NCBI GenBank assembly: GCA_020845705.1
Contig: JADLFH010000068.1
Span: 1 to 64,000, forward strand
Reading direction: 5' to 3'
Length of the DNA: 64,000 nucleotides
Source: Microthrixaceae bacterium
Lineage (GTDB): Bacteria; Actinomycetota; Acidimicrobiia; Acidimicrobiales; Microtrichaceae
This document shows positions 48,651 through 57,049 of this stretch, one piece after another (the first letter of the stretch is position 1; each line of letters begins with the position of its first letter). The position numbers and the translations under genes are program-made. The notes beneath the pieces are model-generated. The model saw only the letters and a program-made list of their open reading frames with translations, was not told where the DNA came from and did no database searches.

Positions 48651-49636
48651 GAGGGGACCGTCTCCTTGTTCGGTGCCTTCTCGGCATCTGTGACGGCGGG
48701 AGCGCCGGTGAGGGTGAGGAACACCTCGTCGAGGGTGGGCTGTCGCAGGCTGAGATCCTCGACCTCGATGCCGGCCTGAGACAGAGCGTTGGCGACTTCG
48801 GCCAAGCCAACGACACCTTGGACCGTCGGCGCCGTGGCCGTGCGCGCCGAGCGGTCGATGGTCGCGGTCGTGCCTGTGACTCCACTGAGTAGATCGCCGA
48901 CGGTGGCGAGCTCGTCGGGTCGCGACACCGTGACTCCGATGTTGTCACCACCGACCTGGCGTTTCAGGCTCCGGGCATCCCCGTGGGCGATGACACGGCC
49001 GTGGTCCACTACCACGATGTCGTCCGCCAGCCGGTCGGCCTCCTCGAGGTACTGGGTGGTGAGCAGGATCGACACGCCGTGGCCGACCAGAGTCTCGAGG
49101 ACCTCCCACAGGTCGTTGCGGGCGCGTGGGTCGAGGCCGGTGGTGGGTTCGTCGAGGAACAGGACCTCGGGCCGTGCAACCAGCGTTGCGGCAAGGTCGA
49201 GCCGTCGGCGCATCCCCCCCGAGTACGAGCCCGCCGTAGCGTTGGAGGCGTCGGTCAGATCGAACTCGTGGAGTAGCTCCGTGGCCCGTGCGCGGGCATC
49301 GGCCCGTGACATCTGGTGAAGTTCACCGATCATCACCAGGTTCTGGACGCCGGTGAGGAGCGGGTCGACGGTTGCATCCTGCGCGGCCAGCCCTATGCGT
49401 CGTCGCACCTCCGGGCCATGCTCGACGATGTCGAAGCCCGCGACGGTCGCCCTGCCCGCGTCGGGGCTCGTGAGGGTGGTGAGGATCCGAACCGCCGTCG
49501 TCTTGCCGGCCCCGTTGGGTCCCAGCAACGCGGTGACCGACCCGGTCGGCACCGTCAGGTCCACGCCTGCCAGTGCCACCTTCTGGTCGTATCGCTTCAG
49601 GAGGCCGACGGCTTCTACGGCATTGGACGCTGTCAT
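48647..49636 (-). CDS. ABC transporter ATP-binding protein (DrrA-like)
   Basis: This 329-residue ATPase has Walker A GPNGAGKTT, signature SYSGGMRRRLDLAA, Walker B VLFLDEPTTGLDP and switch region LLTTQYLEEADRLAD. The extended C-terminus ending LRQPTLDEVFLTLTG is characteristic of the DrrA subfamily. It energises the adjacent permease. ATG 49636 follows GAGGAG; longer upstream readings cross the terminator at 49664-49724 and are rejected. Confidence 0.94.
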   Translation of the reverse strand: MTASNAVEAVGLLKRYDQKVALAGVDLTVPTGSVTALLGPNGAGKTTAVRILTTLTSPDAGRATVAGFDIVEHGPEVRRRIGLAAQDATVDPLLTGVQNLVMIGELHQMSRADARARATELLHEFDLTDASNATAGSYSGGMRRRLDLAATLVARPEVLFLDEPTTGLDPRARNDLWEVLETLVGHGVSILLTTQYLEEADRLADDIVVVDHGRVIAHGDARSLKRQVGGDNIGVTVSRPDELATVGDLLSGVTGTTATIDRSARTATAPTVQGVVGLAEVANALSQAGIEVEDLSLRQPTLDEVFLTLTGAPAVTDAEKAPNKETVPS

Positions 49637-49663
49637 CGGGCAGGCTCCTCGGGGTGTGCGGCC

Positions 49664-49724
49664 TGGAAAAACCAACAACCGGGGAGTGCCTCGCCATTCC
49701 CGTACGAGCGCTCCCCGGCTGTTG
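49664..49724 (-). terminator. Rho-independent terminator after the CotH gene
   Basis: CCGGGGAG (49679-49686) pairs with CTCCCCGG (49711-49718), extended on both sides by AACA/TGTT for 13 of 14 matches. On the minus strand the stem is followed by GGTTTTTCC, a T-run in the direction of cotH transcription. It separates the CotH gene from the ABC operon. Confidence 0.72.
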
Positions 49725-49766
49725 AGTTTCGTGGTGGCGCCGTGAGGGACGCCACTGGTTATCCGA

Positions 49767-52700
49767 TCACGACCCCGCGGTGACCTCCACGTCGTCGATG
49801 TCCACATGGCGGTTTCCGGTGTTGGAGCCGCTGCGGACGTTCGAGATGAACAGCTGGCCCGAAGCAGTGACCGACGAGTCGGTTACCGTCGAGGTCCAGG
49901 CGGCGGGCTCGGTGGCGCCGTCCGTCCAGATCTTGAACTGGATCGTGGAGCCCACCACCCGGAGGCGGAGCCACTGCTTCTGCGAGCCGGTCACCTGGGC
50001 ACCCGTCACGCTCTGGAGCGTGGTGGTCGTGCCGTTTGCGACCCGCTTGATCTGGACATCACCGGAGTCGGAGCGCAGCTCCAGGCCGTAGCCGTTGCGG
50101 GGACGGTAGGAGTTCAACCAGCCACCCGAGCCCCGGGTGTAGACGTTGAGATAGGCGCGGGCACCGCCGGCGTTCCATTGGTAGGACATCAACGTGTCGG
50201 TGTCGCCTTGTGCGGCGAGGCCGCTGAGCTGCGCCCGGGCGTAGGCACCGGAGGTGTTGTTGAACGCAAGGCGTCCCGCATCGGACTGGATGGTGGCCGA
50301 GCCGTTCGCGCTGGTGGTGGTCCAAGAGGGGCCCCAGCCGGCGCCGTTCACACCAGCGAAGAGATCGGAGAAGAGCGACCCGCCGCCGCCGGCGAGAGTG
50401 GTTACGGGCAGTCCGGCCGAAGCCGCACTGAAGTTGCCCGCAGCATCTCGAGCCCGCACCGTGTAGGTGTAGAGGGTCGACGGGGCCAGGCCATTGTCGA
50501 CATAGCCCGTCGTGGCGACGGTGCCCACGGCTGTTCCGTTGCGCAGCACTTCGTACCCGGTGACACCGGTGTTGTCGGTGGACGCAGTCCACGACAGGGT
50601 CACGCTGTTGGAGCCCACTGAGGGCGCGTCGAGCCCGGCGGGCACCGATGGCGCCTCGGTGTCTGCCGGAGGCGTCGCTCCGCCGTTGGTGGTCACCAGC
50701 ACGTCATCGACATCCACATGGCGGTTGCCGCTGTTGGAGCCACTGCGACGGTTCGTGATGAAGAGTTGGCCAGGGGTGGTGACCGACGTGTCGGTGACCG
50801 TGGCACGCCAAGCCGAGGGTTCGGTGGTGCCGTCGCTCCAGATCTTGAACTGGATCGTGGAGCCGACGACACGGAGGCGCAGCCACTGCTTCTGAGTGCC
50901 GGTCACCTGGGCGCCCGAGACGCTCTGGAGCGTGGTGACGGTGCCGTTGACGACACGCCGAAGCGTGACGGTGCCGGAGTCGGAGCGCAGCTCGACGCCG
51001 TAGCCGGTCCTTGGGCGGTCGGTGTTCGCCCAACCGCCTGAACCTCTGGCGTAGACGTTGAAGTAGGCGCGTGATCCGGCCCCGCTCCACTGGTACGACA
51101 TCAGGGTGTCGGTGTCGCCTCGGGCGGCAAGTCCGGTTAGCTGTGCCCGGGCGTAGGCGCCCGAGGTGTTGTTGAACGCCAGGCGTCCTGCACCCGACTG
51201 GATCGTTGCCGAGCCGTTGGCGCTGGTCGTGGTCCAGCTGGGCCCCCAGCCGGCACCGTTTGCACCGGCGAAGGAATCCGAGAACAACGACGGGGCATAC
51301 CCCGGGGGGGTGGTCTCGGTCACGACGTTCGACGGAGCACCCACGTTGCCCTCGGCGTCGAAGGCCTTCACCGAGTAGTCGTAGGTGTTGGGTCCTGTGA
51401 CGGCGCTGTCGGTGTAGGTCAACCCTGACGTGGTGGCGATCACCGCCCCGTCACGGAGAACCTGGTAGCCGGTCACGCCCCGGTCGTCGCCGGCCGGCCC
51501 CCAGGTGAGGGTGATGCCCGCAGGCAACGGGCCCGACGAGCTCAGTGTGCCGGGTGCCCCTGGCGGTGTGGTGTCCGGCGGGATCTCGATGACGTTGGTC
51601 TGGCCCGGGCTGCCACCGCTGCTGCTGGTGGCCCACCAGTTGGTCGGGATCGAGTTGTCGAGGTTCGGAGCCCCGAGCTCCAGCGATGGTCCACCACCGG
51701 CAGCAGCCGTCGGCCATGGAGCGGTCGGCGAGTAGGCCACCTGATCGACCACCCGAACGCCTTGGTAGAGGGTGATGGTCTCGCCTTCGTTCTTGAGCTT
51801 GCCGCTGTACTCGCCGCCCACGAAGCGGGTGGAGCCGTAGGCCTGGCGGAACTCGGCGTCGTTGGCGACGAAGACGATGCTCGCGCCGGGCAGCAGGACA
51901 GTGCCTCCCTGGATGGTGAGGTCGATGCCGTCGATGGTCCAGCCGGAAAGGTCGACCGCTTCCGAGGTGGGGTTGGTGAGCTCGATGAACTCGGTGTTCA
52001 ACGGCCCTGCCGGCTGATACATGATCTCGTTGATCACGATGTTCGGAGCAGCGGACTGCGCCGCAGGGACCGGCCTACCGGAACCCGTGTTGTTGGCGAT
52101 CACACTGCGGCGATCGGTGAGGCCTTGAATGAACTTCTGACGGGCGAAGGACGACGAGCGGATGTCATCGCCCCACTTGGCGTCGTCGAGCGCCCAGTCG
52201 TTCACATACGGCCCGACGATCGCGTCCCACTTGGCCTCGTACTGGCCGGCGCCGAGGTACTGGTCGGCCAGGGTGCGGAGGCGGCGGTAGAACATCGTCT
52301 TGTAGTCGGGGTAGGCGAGCATCGCCTGCACGAAGCGGTTGTCGACGGTCGGCTCGAGGAACACGCCGTCGTGGTCTTCGCCGTCGGTCGCCCACAGCCA
52401 GTTCAGGTCCCAGAACCACATCTCCCAGCGGCCGGTGCCTTCGGTGTCACGGGCGATGAACCAGTTCTTCCAGCCCGAGTCGGTGTGGCGCATCAGGCTG
52501 CTGAGCGCCAGGTAGTTGATGAGGGCGGGCACGTTGACGTTGCCCTCGATCCACGCCTTCTGCGCGTTGGACGCCGGGGCGTCGATGTTCTGGCTCAGCT
52601 GCCAGGCGTCGGTGAAGTCCTCGTCCTCACGGGTCTTCTTGTCGAGCCACAGCGAAGCCTCGAGATCCGCCGGGGACGAGCGCCGCTGGAGGCGGCCACC

Positions 52701-54059
52701 GTCGCCCTTGTAGATGGCCCAGTCCTTGACCTTCTGGGCGTCACGCCAGTTTCCGTCCTCGAGCTCCATGAAGCGTCCGACGCTCCAGAAGTCGCCGTTG
52801 AGCTGCGTGCGGACCGGCGCGATGGCAAGGCGGCGTGCGCCGGACTCGCCGACGGTCTGCCAGGCGAGATCTGCCAGTGGATCGGGATCTCGCTGGAGAG
52901 CGAACTCGTCGAGGAGGTACGGCATCTGGGGCCGGAAGTCCATGTCGTGGCCCGCTGCCATCTCGACCTTCCAATTGACCTTCGGCTTGGACCGCGAAGA
53001 CTGGCCGCGGATCCTCATCCGAACGTTGTCGTAGACGGTGCCGTCATATGCGATGACCGCCTCGGTCAGGTAGTCGTCGAATCGGTGGTTGGCGAGCATG
53101 TCGTTGTAGACGCTGGGCTCCATGAACCACTCGATGACCGGCAGGTTCGACGAGACCGACGGGTTCTGGACCACCACGCCCAGGTAGTTGATGGTGTCGT
53201 CGGCGGCAGGAGCCGAGATGGAGAACCCGCCTGATGTGCCGTTGACGCGGTAGCGGACCAGATCGCCGGCGTCCTGGCCGGGGATGGTGGCGGCGAACTG
53301 ACCGTCACCGGCCCCGCCGGGGCTGGCAGCGTCGTCGCGGAAAGGGATCGTGACGTTGCTGCCGAACATCACCTTGTAGGTGAGCGTCGCGGTGGAACCG
53401 ATGGGCAGCTTCGCGGAAACGACGAACGACTGGTTGGGCATCGGACGCTGCGGTGTCGCCACGACGTCCTTCACTGCCGGGAGGTTGCCGGTGCCGTCGA
53501 TGGAGTTGACCGCACGCGGGGTGCCGCTGTTGGGGACGGACGGTCCCCAGTTCTCGGCCAGTGCGTTGTCCAACAGCAGGCCACGCAGCTCGAGCGACGG
53601 GCCGAGCCCGTCGGGGTTGCCGGGCCACGGATCGGCGTCCATGTAGGTGACACTGTCGATCGTGTTCGCGGCTGTGTCGGTGAGCGTCACCGTCTCGCCA
53701 CCGTTGGACAGCTTGCCGGTGTAGATCGCGTTCGGGGAGAAGCCGTGGTTCGAAGCGAACACGGCTGCGTCGGGTGCCACCACGTAGTACCCGCCGGGGG
53801 CGATGATCGAACCAGCAGGCAACGTCGCGGTGATGCCGGCGGTGAAGGTCCAACCTGACACGTCGATCGGTGCGGGACCGGTGTTGGCCAGCTCCAGGAA
53901 GTCGGCCGCGTCGTTGTCGGAGACATCGTGGTAGTTGAGCTCCGAGATCACGATCCCGCCCGGCTCGGCTGCCGCCGGCGGAGCCCCGGTCATCACCCCC
54001 GATATGCCGATTGCGGTTGCCAGGCCTGCGCACAGAATGCGCCGAATGCCGCCACCCAT
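49767..54059 (-). CDS. Secreted CotH-kinase protein with lamin-tail, FN3 and jelly-roll domains
   Basis: This 1430-residue protein has a signal peptide (about 1-31). A first lamin-tail domain (about 34-185) begins GGIVISELNYHDVSDNDAADFLELAN. A CotH-type kinase region (about 310-650) contains RIRGQSSRSKPKVNWKVEM, VKDWAIYKGDGG and MWFWDLNWLWATD. A second lamin-tail domain (about 685-820), an FN3 domain (about 835-925), a concanavalin-like domain (about 935-1130), a second FN3 and a second concanavalin-like domain follow. CotH kinases phosphorylate secreted proteins; a role in surface or matrix assembly is likely. No sortase signal or anchor is seen. The last two domain pairs are an internal duplication. 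Confidence 0.87.
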   Translation of the reverse strand: MGGGIRRILCAGLATAIGISGVMTGAPPAAAEPGGIVISELNYHDVSDNDAADFLELANTGPAPIDVSGWTFTAGITATLPAGSIIAPGGYYVVAPDAAVFASNHGFSPNAIYTGKLSNGGETVTLTDTAANTIDSVTYMDADPWPGNPDGLGPSLELRGLLLDNALAENWGPSVPNSGTPRAVNSIDGTGNLPAVKDVVATPQRPMPNQSFVVSAKLPIGSTATLTYKVMFGSNVTIPFRDDAASPGGAGDGQFAATIPGQDAGDLVRYRVNGTSGGFSISAPAADDTINYLGVVVQNPSVSSNLPVIEWFMEPSVYNDMLANHRFDDYLTEAVIAYDGTVYDNVRMRIRGQSSRSKPKVNWKVEMAAGHDMDFRPQMPYLLDEFALQRDPDPLADLAWQTVGESGARRLAIAPVRTQLNGDFWSVGRFMELEDGNWRDAQKVKDWAIYKGDGGRLQRRSSPADLEASLWLDKKTREDEDFTDAWQLSQNIDAPASNAQKAWIEGNVNVPALINYLALSSLMRHTDSGWKNWFIARDTEGTGRWEMWFWDLNWLWATDGEDHDGVFLEPTVDNRFVQAMLAYPDYKTMFYRRLRTLADQYLGAGQYEAKWDAIVGPYVNDWALDDAKWGDDIRSSSFARQKFIQGLTDRRSVIANNTGSGRPVPAAQSAAPNIVINEIMYQPAGPLNTEFIELTNPTSEAVDLSGWTIDGIDLTIQGGTVLLPGASIVFVANDAEFRQAYGSTRFVGGEYSGKLKNEGETITLYQGVRVVDQVAYSPTAPWPTAAAGGGPSLELGAPNLDNSIPTNWWATSSSGGSPGQTNVIEIPPDTTPPGAPGTLSSSGPLPAGITLTWGPAGDDRGVTGYQVLRDGAVIATTSGLTYTDSAVTGPNTYDYSVKAFDAEGNVGAPSNVVTETTPPGYAPSLFSDSFAGANGAGWGPSWTTTSANGSATIQSGAGRLAFNNTSGAYARAQLTGLAARGDTDTLMSYQWSGAGSRAYFNVYARGSGGWANTDRPRTGYGVELRSDSGTVTLRRVVNGTVTTLQSVSGAQVTGTQKQWLRLRVVGSTIQFKIWSDGTTEPSAWRATVTDTSVTTPGQLFITNRRSGSNSGNRHVDVDDVLVTTNGGATPPADTEAPSVPAGLDAPSVGSNSVTLSWTASTDNTGVTGYEVLRNGTAVGTVATTGYVDNGLAPSTLYTYTVRARDAAGNFSAASAGLPVTTLAGGGGSLFSDLFAGVNGAGWGPSWTTTSANGSATIQSDAGRLAFNNTSGAYARAQLSGLAAQGDTDTLMSYQWNAGGARAYLNVYTRGSGGWLNSYRPRNGYGLELRSDSGDVQIKRVANGTTTTLQSVTGAQVTGSQKQWLRLRVVGSTIQFKIWTDGATEPAAWTSTVTDSSVTASGQLFISNVRSGSNTGNRHVDIDDVEVTAGS
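49770..50378 (-). repeat. Second copy of the jelly-roll domain in the CotH gene
   Basis: It encodes a roughly 200-residue domain starting SLFSDLFAG. It is near-identical in long runs (NGAGWGPSWTTTSANGSATI, QKQWLRLRVVGSTIQFKIW) to the copy at 50693-51290. Confidence 0.8.
50693..51290 (-). repeat. First copy of the jelly-roll domain in the CotH gene
   Basis: It encodes the domain starting SLFSDSFAG and ending NRHVDVDDVLVTTNG, the partner of the copy at 49770-50378. The two copies are separated by an FN3 domain. Confidence 0.8.
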
Positions 54060-54256
54060 GTCCCACTCCTCTTGAGAGTCCTCGCCGAATTCCGCCCCAC
54101 GTCAAGGTATTGGGATCCCGCTGGGGCGTCCAGGCCGAACGCCTGGGAAGAGGTACCCAGTGGGGTTGGGAGGCCGAGCCTGGAGTGGGTTCCCTTCACC
54201 CCAGTTCGGAGGATCTGCCGAGTCATCGGCGACCGCCAACGGTTGGGATCAACCGC

Positions 54257-54883
54257 CTAGAACAGCGGGGGGATCGTGGGACCGGGTGCCTCGGTTGTGG
54301 TGGTGGGTGCCTCGGTTGTGGTGGTGGGTGCCTCGGTTGTGGTGGTGGGTGCCTCGGTTGTGGTGGTGGGAGGCCGCGTGGTGGTCGTGGTCGGTGGGCG
54401 CGTGGTGGTCGTGGTCGGTGGGCGCGTGGTGGTGGGTCTCAGCGTGGTCGGTGGCGCGGTGGTGGGCGCAGCCGTCGTGGCGGGCATGGGATTGGCCGGC
54501 GGGGCAGGCGCGGGTGGGGAACTGGGCGTCGGAGCTGCGGGAGTTGTCTTCGTGGGGAAGAGGCGGGTGAGCTTCGAGAAGAAGTTCTTGAGCTTCGCGT
54601 TCGACAGCGGTCTCGTGGTGGTCGTCTGCCTGATGGATGTCGTCGGTCGCTTCGTTGACTCAGGCGTCGCCGCGATGGTTGTCTCTGCGAGCACTGAGGT
54701 GGGAACGTCGAGGTCGTTGTCCGAGGCGGGCCGTAGTGTGGTCGCCTGGCGCGTGGTCGGAGGCGACGTGTCGGTGGCGAGATCGGCGACATCAGGCGGC
54801 GCCGAAACCTGAACGGCGACCGCCACCGTTACCGCGGCACCGAGTAGTCCGATTCCCAGGAGTACACGATCTCGAGTTCTCAT
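54257..54883 (-). CDS. Thr/Pro-rich secreted or membrane-anchored protein
   Basis: This 208-residue protein starts MRTRDRVLLGIGLLGAAVTVAVAVQV, a single hydrophobic helix that could be a signal anchor. The rest is low complexity: Thr/Pro/Ser-rich, with RPPTTTTT units and four perfect TTTTEAP repeats near the C-terminus. Such mucin-like stretches are usually O-glycosylated or act as wall-spanning stalks. No catalytic domain is seen. GGGAG lies 6 bases before ATG 54883. The plus-strand frames over this region are low-complexity shadows. Confidence 0.7.
   Translation of the reverse strand: MRTRDRVLLGIGLLGAAVTVAVAVQVSAPPDVADLATDTSPPTTRQATTLRPASDNDLDVPTSVLAETTIAATPESTKRPTTSIRQTTTTRPLSNAKLKNFFSKLTRLFPTKTTPAAPTPSSPPAPAPPANPMPATTAAPTTAPPTTLRPTTTRPPTTTTTRPPTTTTTRPPTTTTEAPTTTTEAPTTTTEAPTTTTEAPGPTIPPLF
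54284..54367. repeat. Four 21-base tandem repeats encoding TTTTEAP
   Basis: The unit GGGTGCCTCGGTTGTGGTGGT occurs four times in a row without change, followed by two related 24-base units up to about 54429. Identical copies at the DNA level imply recent slippage or unequal exchange, so the stalk length may vary between strains. Confidence 0.85.
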
Positions 54884-54951
54884 CTCACTCCCAGCCCGCG
54901 GGGTGACGTCTCCGACACCGGGGAATAGCCGCCTCGATATTCTCGCACGAG

Positions 54952-55617
54952 TTAGGGCTTGTCGCGAAATGTGGCCGCCCGCGTGAGCAGATCGTTCACC
55001 TCCGCGTCGGTCACCTGATCGAAGTGGCGGTACCAACGTCCCACGGCCACGAAATCGGTGGGGACCAGGTCGAACACGACCTCATCGGCAATCCGTGCCA
55101 GTCGTTCCGCTGTGTCGGGAGGACAAACCGGGGCCGTCAGGATCAGCCGACCAGGGTGCCGCGTCCGCAGATCCAAGAGAGCGGCTTGGGCGGTGACTCC
55201 TGTGGCGAGGCCGTCATCGACGAGAACCACGTCCCTTCCCGGGAGATCGGGCAGGGCGCGGTCGCCTCGATAGGAACGGACCCGGCGGTCGATCTCCTCC
55301 CGCTCTTTTTCCACGAGTTGCTCGAAGCGATGACGCCCCATCCCGAGCGCACGAAGTAGTTCGGGGTCGGCCACGACCGAGCCGCCTTCGGCCACCGCTC
55401 CGATGCCGTACTCCGAGTGGCCCGGGGCGCCCACCTTGCGGGCGACGAAGACCTCCAGCGGTGCATGGAGGCGACGGGCCACTTCGAAGGCAACCGGGAG
55501 GCCACCCCTTGGCAGTGCAAGGACCAGCGGTCTGACCAGATCGCCTATCTCGAAGTGCTCCAGCAGTCTGTCGGCCAGGCGCTGCCCTGCTTCGCTGCGA
55601 TCACGGAACCGCACCAC
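54952..55617 (-). CDS. Phosphoribosyltransferase-family protein
   Basis: This 221-residue protein has the type I PRTase fold, with the PRPP-binding loop VVLVDDGLATGVTAQAAL and an upstream PRGGLPVAFEVARRL/VARKVGAPGHSEYGIGAVAEGG segment typical of a family of stand-alone actinobacterial PRTases of unknown substrate. The start is one of two consecutive GTG codons (55617 or 55614), giving VVRFRDRSEAG. Upstream codons overlap the divergent dsbB and are rejected. It is cytosolic. Confidence 0.85.
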   Translation of the reverse strand: MVRFRDRSEAGQRLADRLLEHFEIGDLVRPLVLALPRGGLPVAFEVARRLHAPLEVFVARKVGAPGHSEYGIGAVAEGGSVVADPELLRALGMGRHRFEQLVEKEREEIDRRVRSYRGDRALPDLPGRDVVLVDDGLATGVTAQAALLDLRTRHPGRLILTAPVCPPDTAERLARIADEVVFDLVPTDFVAVGRWYRHFDQVTDAEVNDLLTRAATFRDKP

Positions 55618-55697
55618 TCGAGTATCCCGACGATCGGCAGTTGGGTCCACACAGTGGGTCTGGAACCAATCGGTGGTCCCGGTCGACTTGTTCGGAT

Positions 55698-56231
55698 GTG
55701 AATGCCGATCAAGTGGCCGATGTGCTGGGAACCCTCGCGACCTTTTCGGCGGTGGTCGTGGTTGCAACCGCGGTGATCGCCGTCGTCGCCCGCCCCCAGA
55801 TCCTGCGGCTCCGAGCGACGATCGCCGGTTCCGGCCGGCTCCTCGCTCTCTGCGTGGCCCTGGTGGCGACCATCGGAAGCCTGTGGTTCTCCGAAGGAGC
55901 CCACTTCCCACCGTGCAAGTGGTGTTGGTACCAGCGCATCGCCATGTATCCGCTGGTGGTGTTGTTGGGTCTCGGGGCGGTGCGCCGTGACGCGGCCGTC
56001 CGGCTCTACGGTGTCACCATCGCGGGCATCGGTCTCCTCGCCAGCGCGTGGCACAACGTGATGGAGACCTTCCCCGGCTTTGGTGGAGGAGGATGTGATC
56101 CGACGAACCCGTGCACCATCCGATGGGTCGAGGGCCTCGGGTTCTGGACGATCCCCCGCATGGCCGCCGCGGCATTCGCCCTCATCCTGACCCTGCTACT
56201 CCTCGACAACGATCCACTGGAGCAAACATGA
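55698..56231 (+). CDS. dsbB: Disulfide bond formation protein B family
   Basis: This 177-residue four-helix membrane protein has the two Cys pairs of DsbB/BdbC: FPPCKWCWYQRIAMYPL (the quinone-linked pair) and GGGGCDPTNPCTIRWVEGLGFWTIP (the loop pair). It reoxidises a thioredoxin-like partner. The next gene is such a partner, overlapping by ATGA. The start is set at GTG 55698 because upstream codons run toward the divergent gene; the exact start is uncertain. Confidence 0.9.
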   Translation: MNADQVADVLGTLATFSAVVVVATAVIAVVARPQILRLRATIAGSGRLLALCVALVATIGSLWFSEGAHFPPCKWCWYQRIAMYPLVVLLGLGAVRRDAAVRLYGVTIAGIGLLASAWHNVMETFPGFGGGGCDPTNPCTIRWVEGLGFWTIPRMAAAAFALILTLLLLDNDPLEQT

Positions 56232-56926
56232 GCAACCGAAGCACCACCCGCCGCCGGGCCCAACCGCCGCCGCCGCCTCCGGCGCCTGACCGGCGGAAGG
56301 TCTTCGCGATCGCGGCTGCTGCGGTGGTGGTCGTGGTCGTGGTGGGCGTGATCATCGCGTTGGCCGGTGGCGGCAAGGACGGCGATGGCAACGGCGGGAG
56401 CAACGATTCACAGGCGAGTGCGAAGCCGGTGTTCGGACCGGTCACGGTCACCGGCGATGCGCTGGCTGCGTTCAGTCCCGACGGAGCGGATCCCGCGAGC
56501 GGTGAGGCAGCGCCGAAGGTCGAAGGCGTGACCCTGGAGCGGACCCCGATCTCGATAGGGGAGCCGGGCAAGCCCACGTTCATCGCCTTCCTTGCCCACT
56601 GGTGCCCGCACTGCCAACGCGAGCTCCCGGTACTCGTCAAGCTGGCCGACGAGGGCGCGTTCAAGGACGTGCGTCTGGTTGCCGTGCTGACCGGAACCGA
56701 TGCCAAGGCGCCGAACTTCCCTCCAGCGGCCTGGCTCGACAAAGAGGGCTGGAGCGGCGAGGTGCTCCTCGACGACGAGGGTTTCAAGGCCGCGAACTCG
56801 TTTGGTCTGAAGGGCTACCCGTTCCTCGTGACCCTCGATGCGGAAGGCCGCGTCGTGTCGCGAACCTCCGGCGAGGTCCCCGAGGAGGGGATCATCGACA
56901 TGATCGAATCGGCGAAGGGCGGCTGA
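56228..56926 (+). CDS. Membrane-anchored thioredoxin-like protein (DsbA/TlpA type)
   Basis: This 232-residue protein has a cytoplasmic Pro-rich N-terminus, one transmembrane helix (VFAIAAAAVVVVVVVGVIIALAGG, about 24-47) and an outside thioredoxin fold with WCPHC (FLAHWCPHCQRELPVL). The CPHC pair is the DsbA-type oxidising motif, suggesting disulfide formation with the coupled DsbB. The cis-Pro lies in GLKGYPFLVTL. GGAGC precedes ATG 56228. Together the pair forms a complete oxidative-folding module for the many secreted proteins in this region. Confidence 0.9.
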   Translation: MSNRSTTRRRAQPPPPPPAPDRRKVFAIAAAAVVVVVVVGVIIALAGGGKDGDGNGGSNDSQASAKPVFGPVTVTGDALAAFSPDGADPASGEAAPKVEGVTLERTPISIGEPGKPTFIAFLAHWCPHCQRELPVLVKLADEGAFKDVRLVAVLTGTDAKAPNFPPAAWLDKEGWSGEVLLDDEGFKAANSFGLKGYPFLVTLDAEGRVVSRTSGEVPEEGIIDMIESAKGG

Positions 56927-56932
56927 TACCGC

Positions 56933-57049
56933 TCAGCCGCTTCCGCCGACGGCGAGGACCGCGGCGCCGGTAACGCGGTCGTGCGCGAGGTCGAACTCCA
57001 ACGGATGCGCGTCGATCGGGCCCGGCCCGCTGACGATCCACGCCCTCAT
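56933..57049 (-). pseudogene. Collapsed zinc-dependent alcohol dehydrogenase (both ends only)
   Basis: A 38-codon minus-strand frame reads MRAWIVSGPGPIDAHPLEF, the usual N-terminus of an MDR-family alcohol dehydrogenase. It then runs straight into DLAHDRVTGAAVL, the usual C-terminus of the same family (LADLAHDRVxGAAVL). About 280 codons with the catalytic zinc site and the NAD fold are missing, in frame. The start ATG overlaps the stop of the APH/AAA gene as ATGA, so the intact gene was once coupled to it. Family identity is by pattern recognition. Confidence 0.68.

Noticed and set aside
51762-53234. A 490-codon plus-strand frame across the CotH gene
   Set aside because: The minus-strand protein has a signal peptide and clear domains; the plus-strand product is Val/Asp/Gly-rich low complexity.
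54284-54429. CRISPR-like array of short repeats
   Set aside because: The units are contiguous with no unique spacers and encode Thr-rich peptide repeats.
54011-54658. Gly/Trp-rich plus-strand frames over the Thr-rich gene
   Set aside because: They arise from the GTGGTGG tandem repeats read on the wrong strand.
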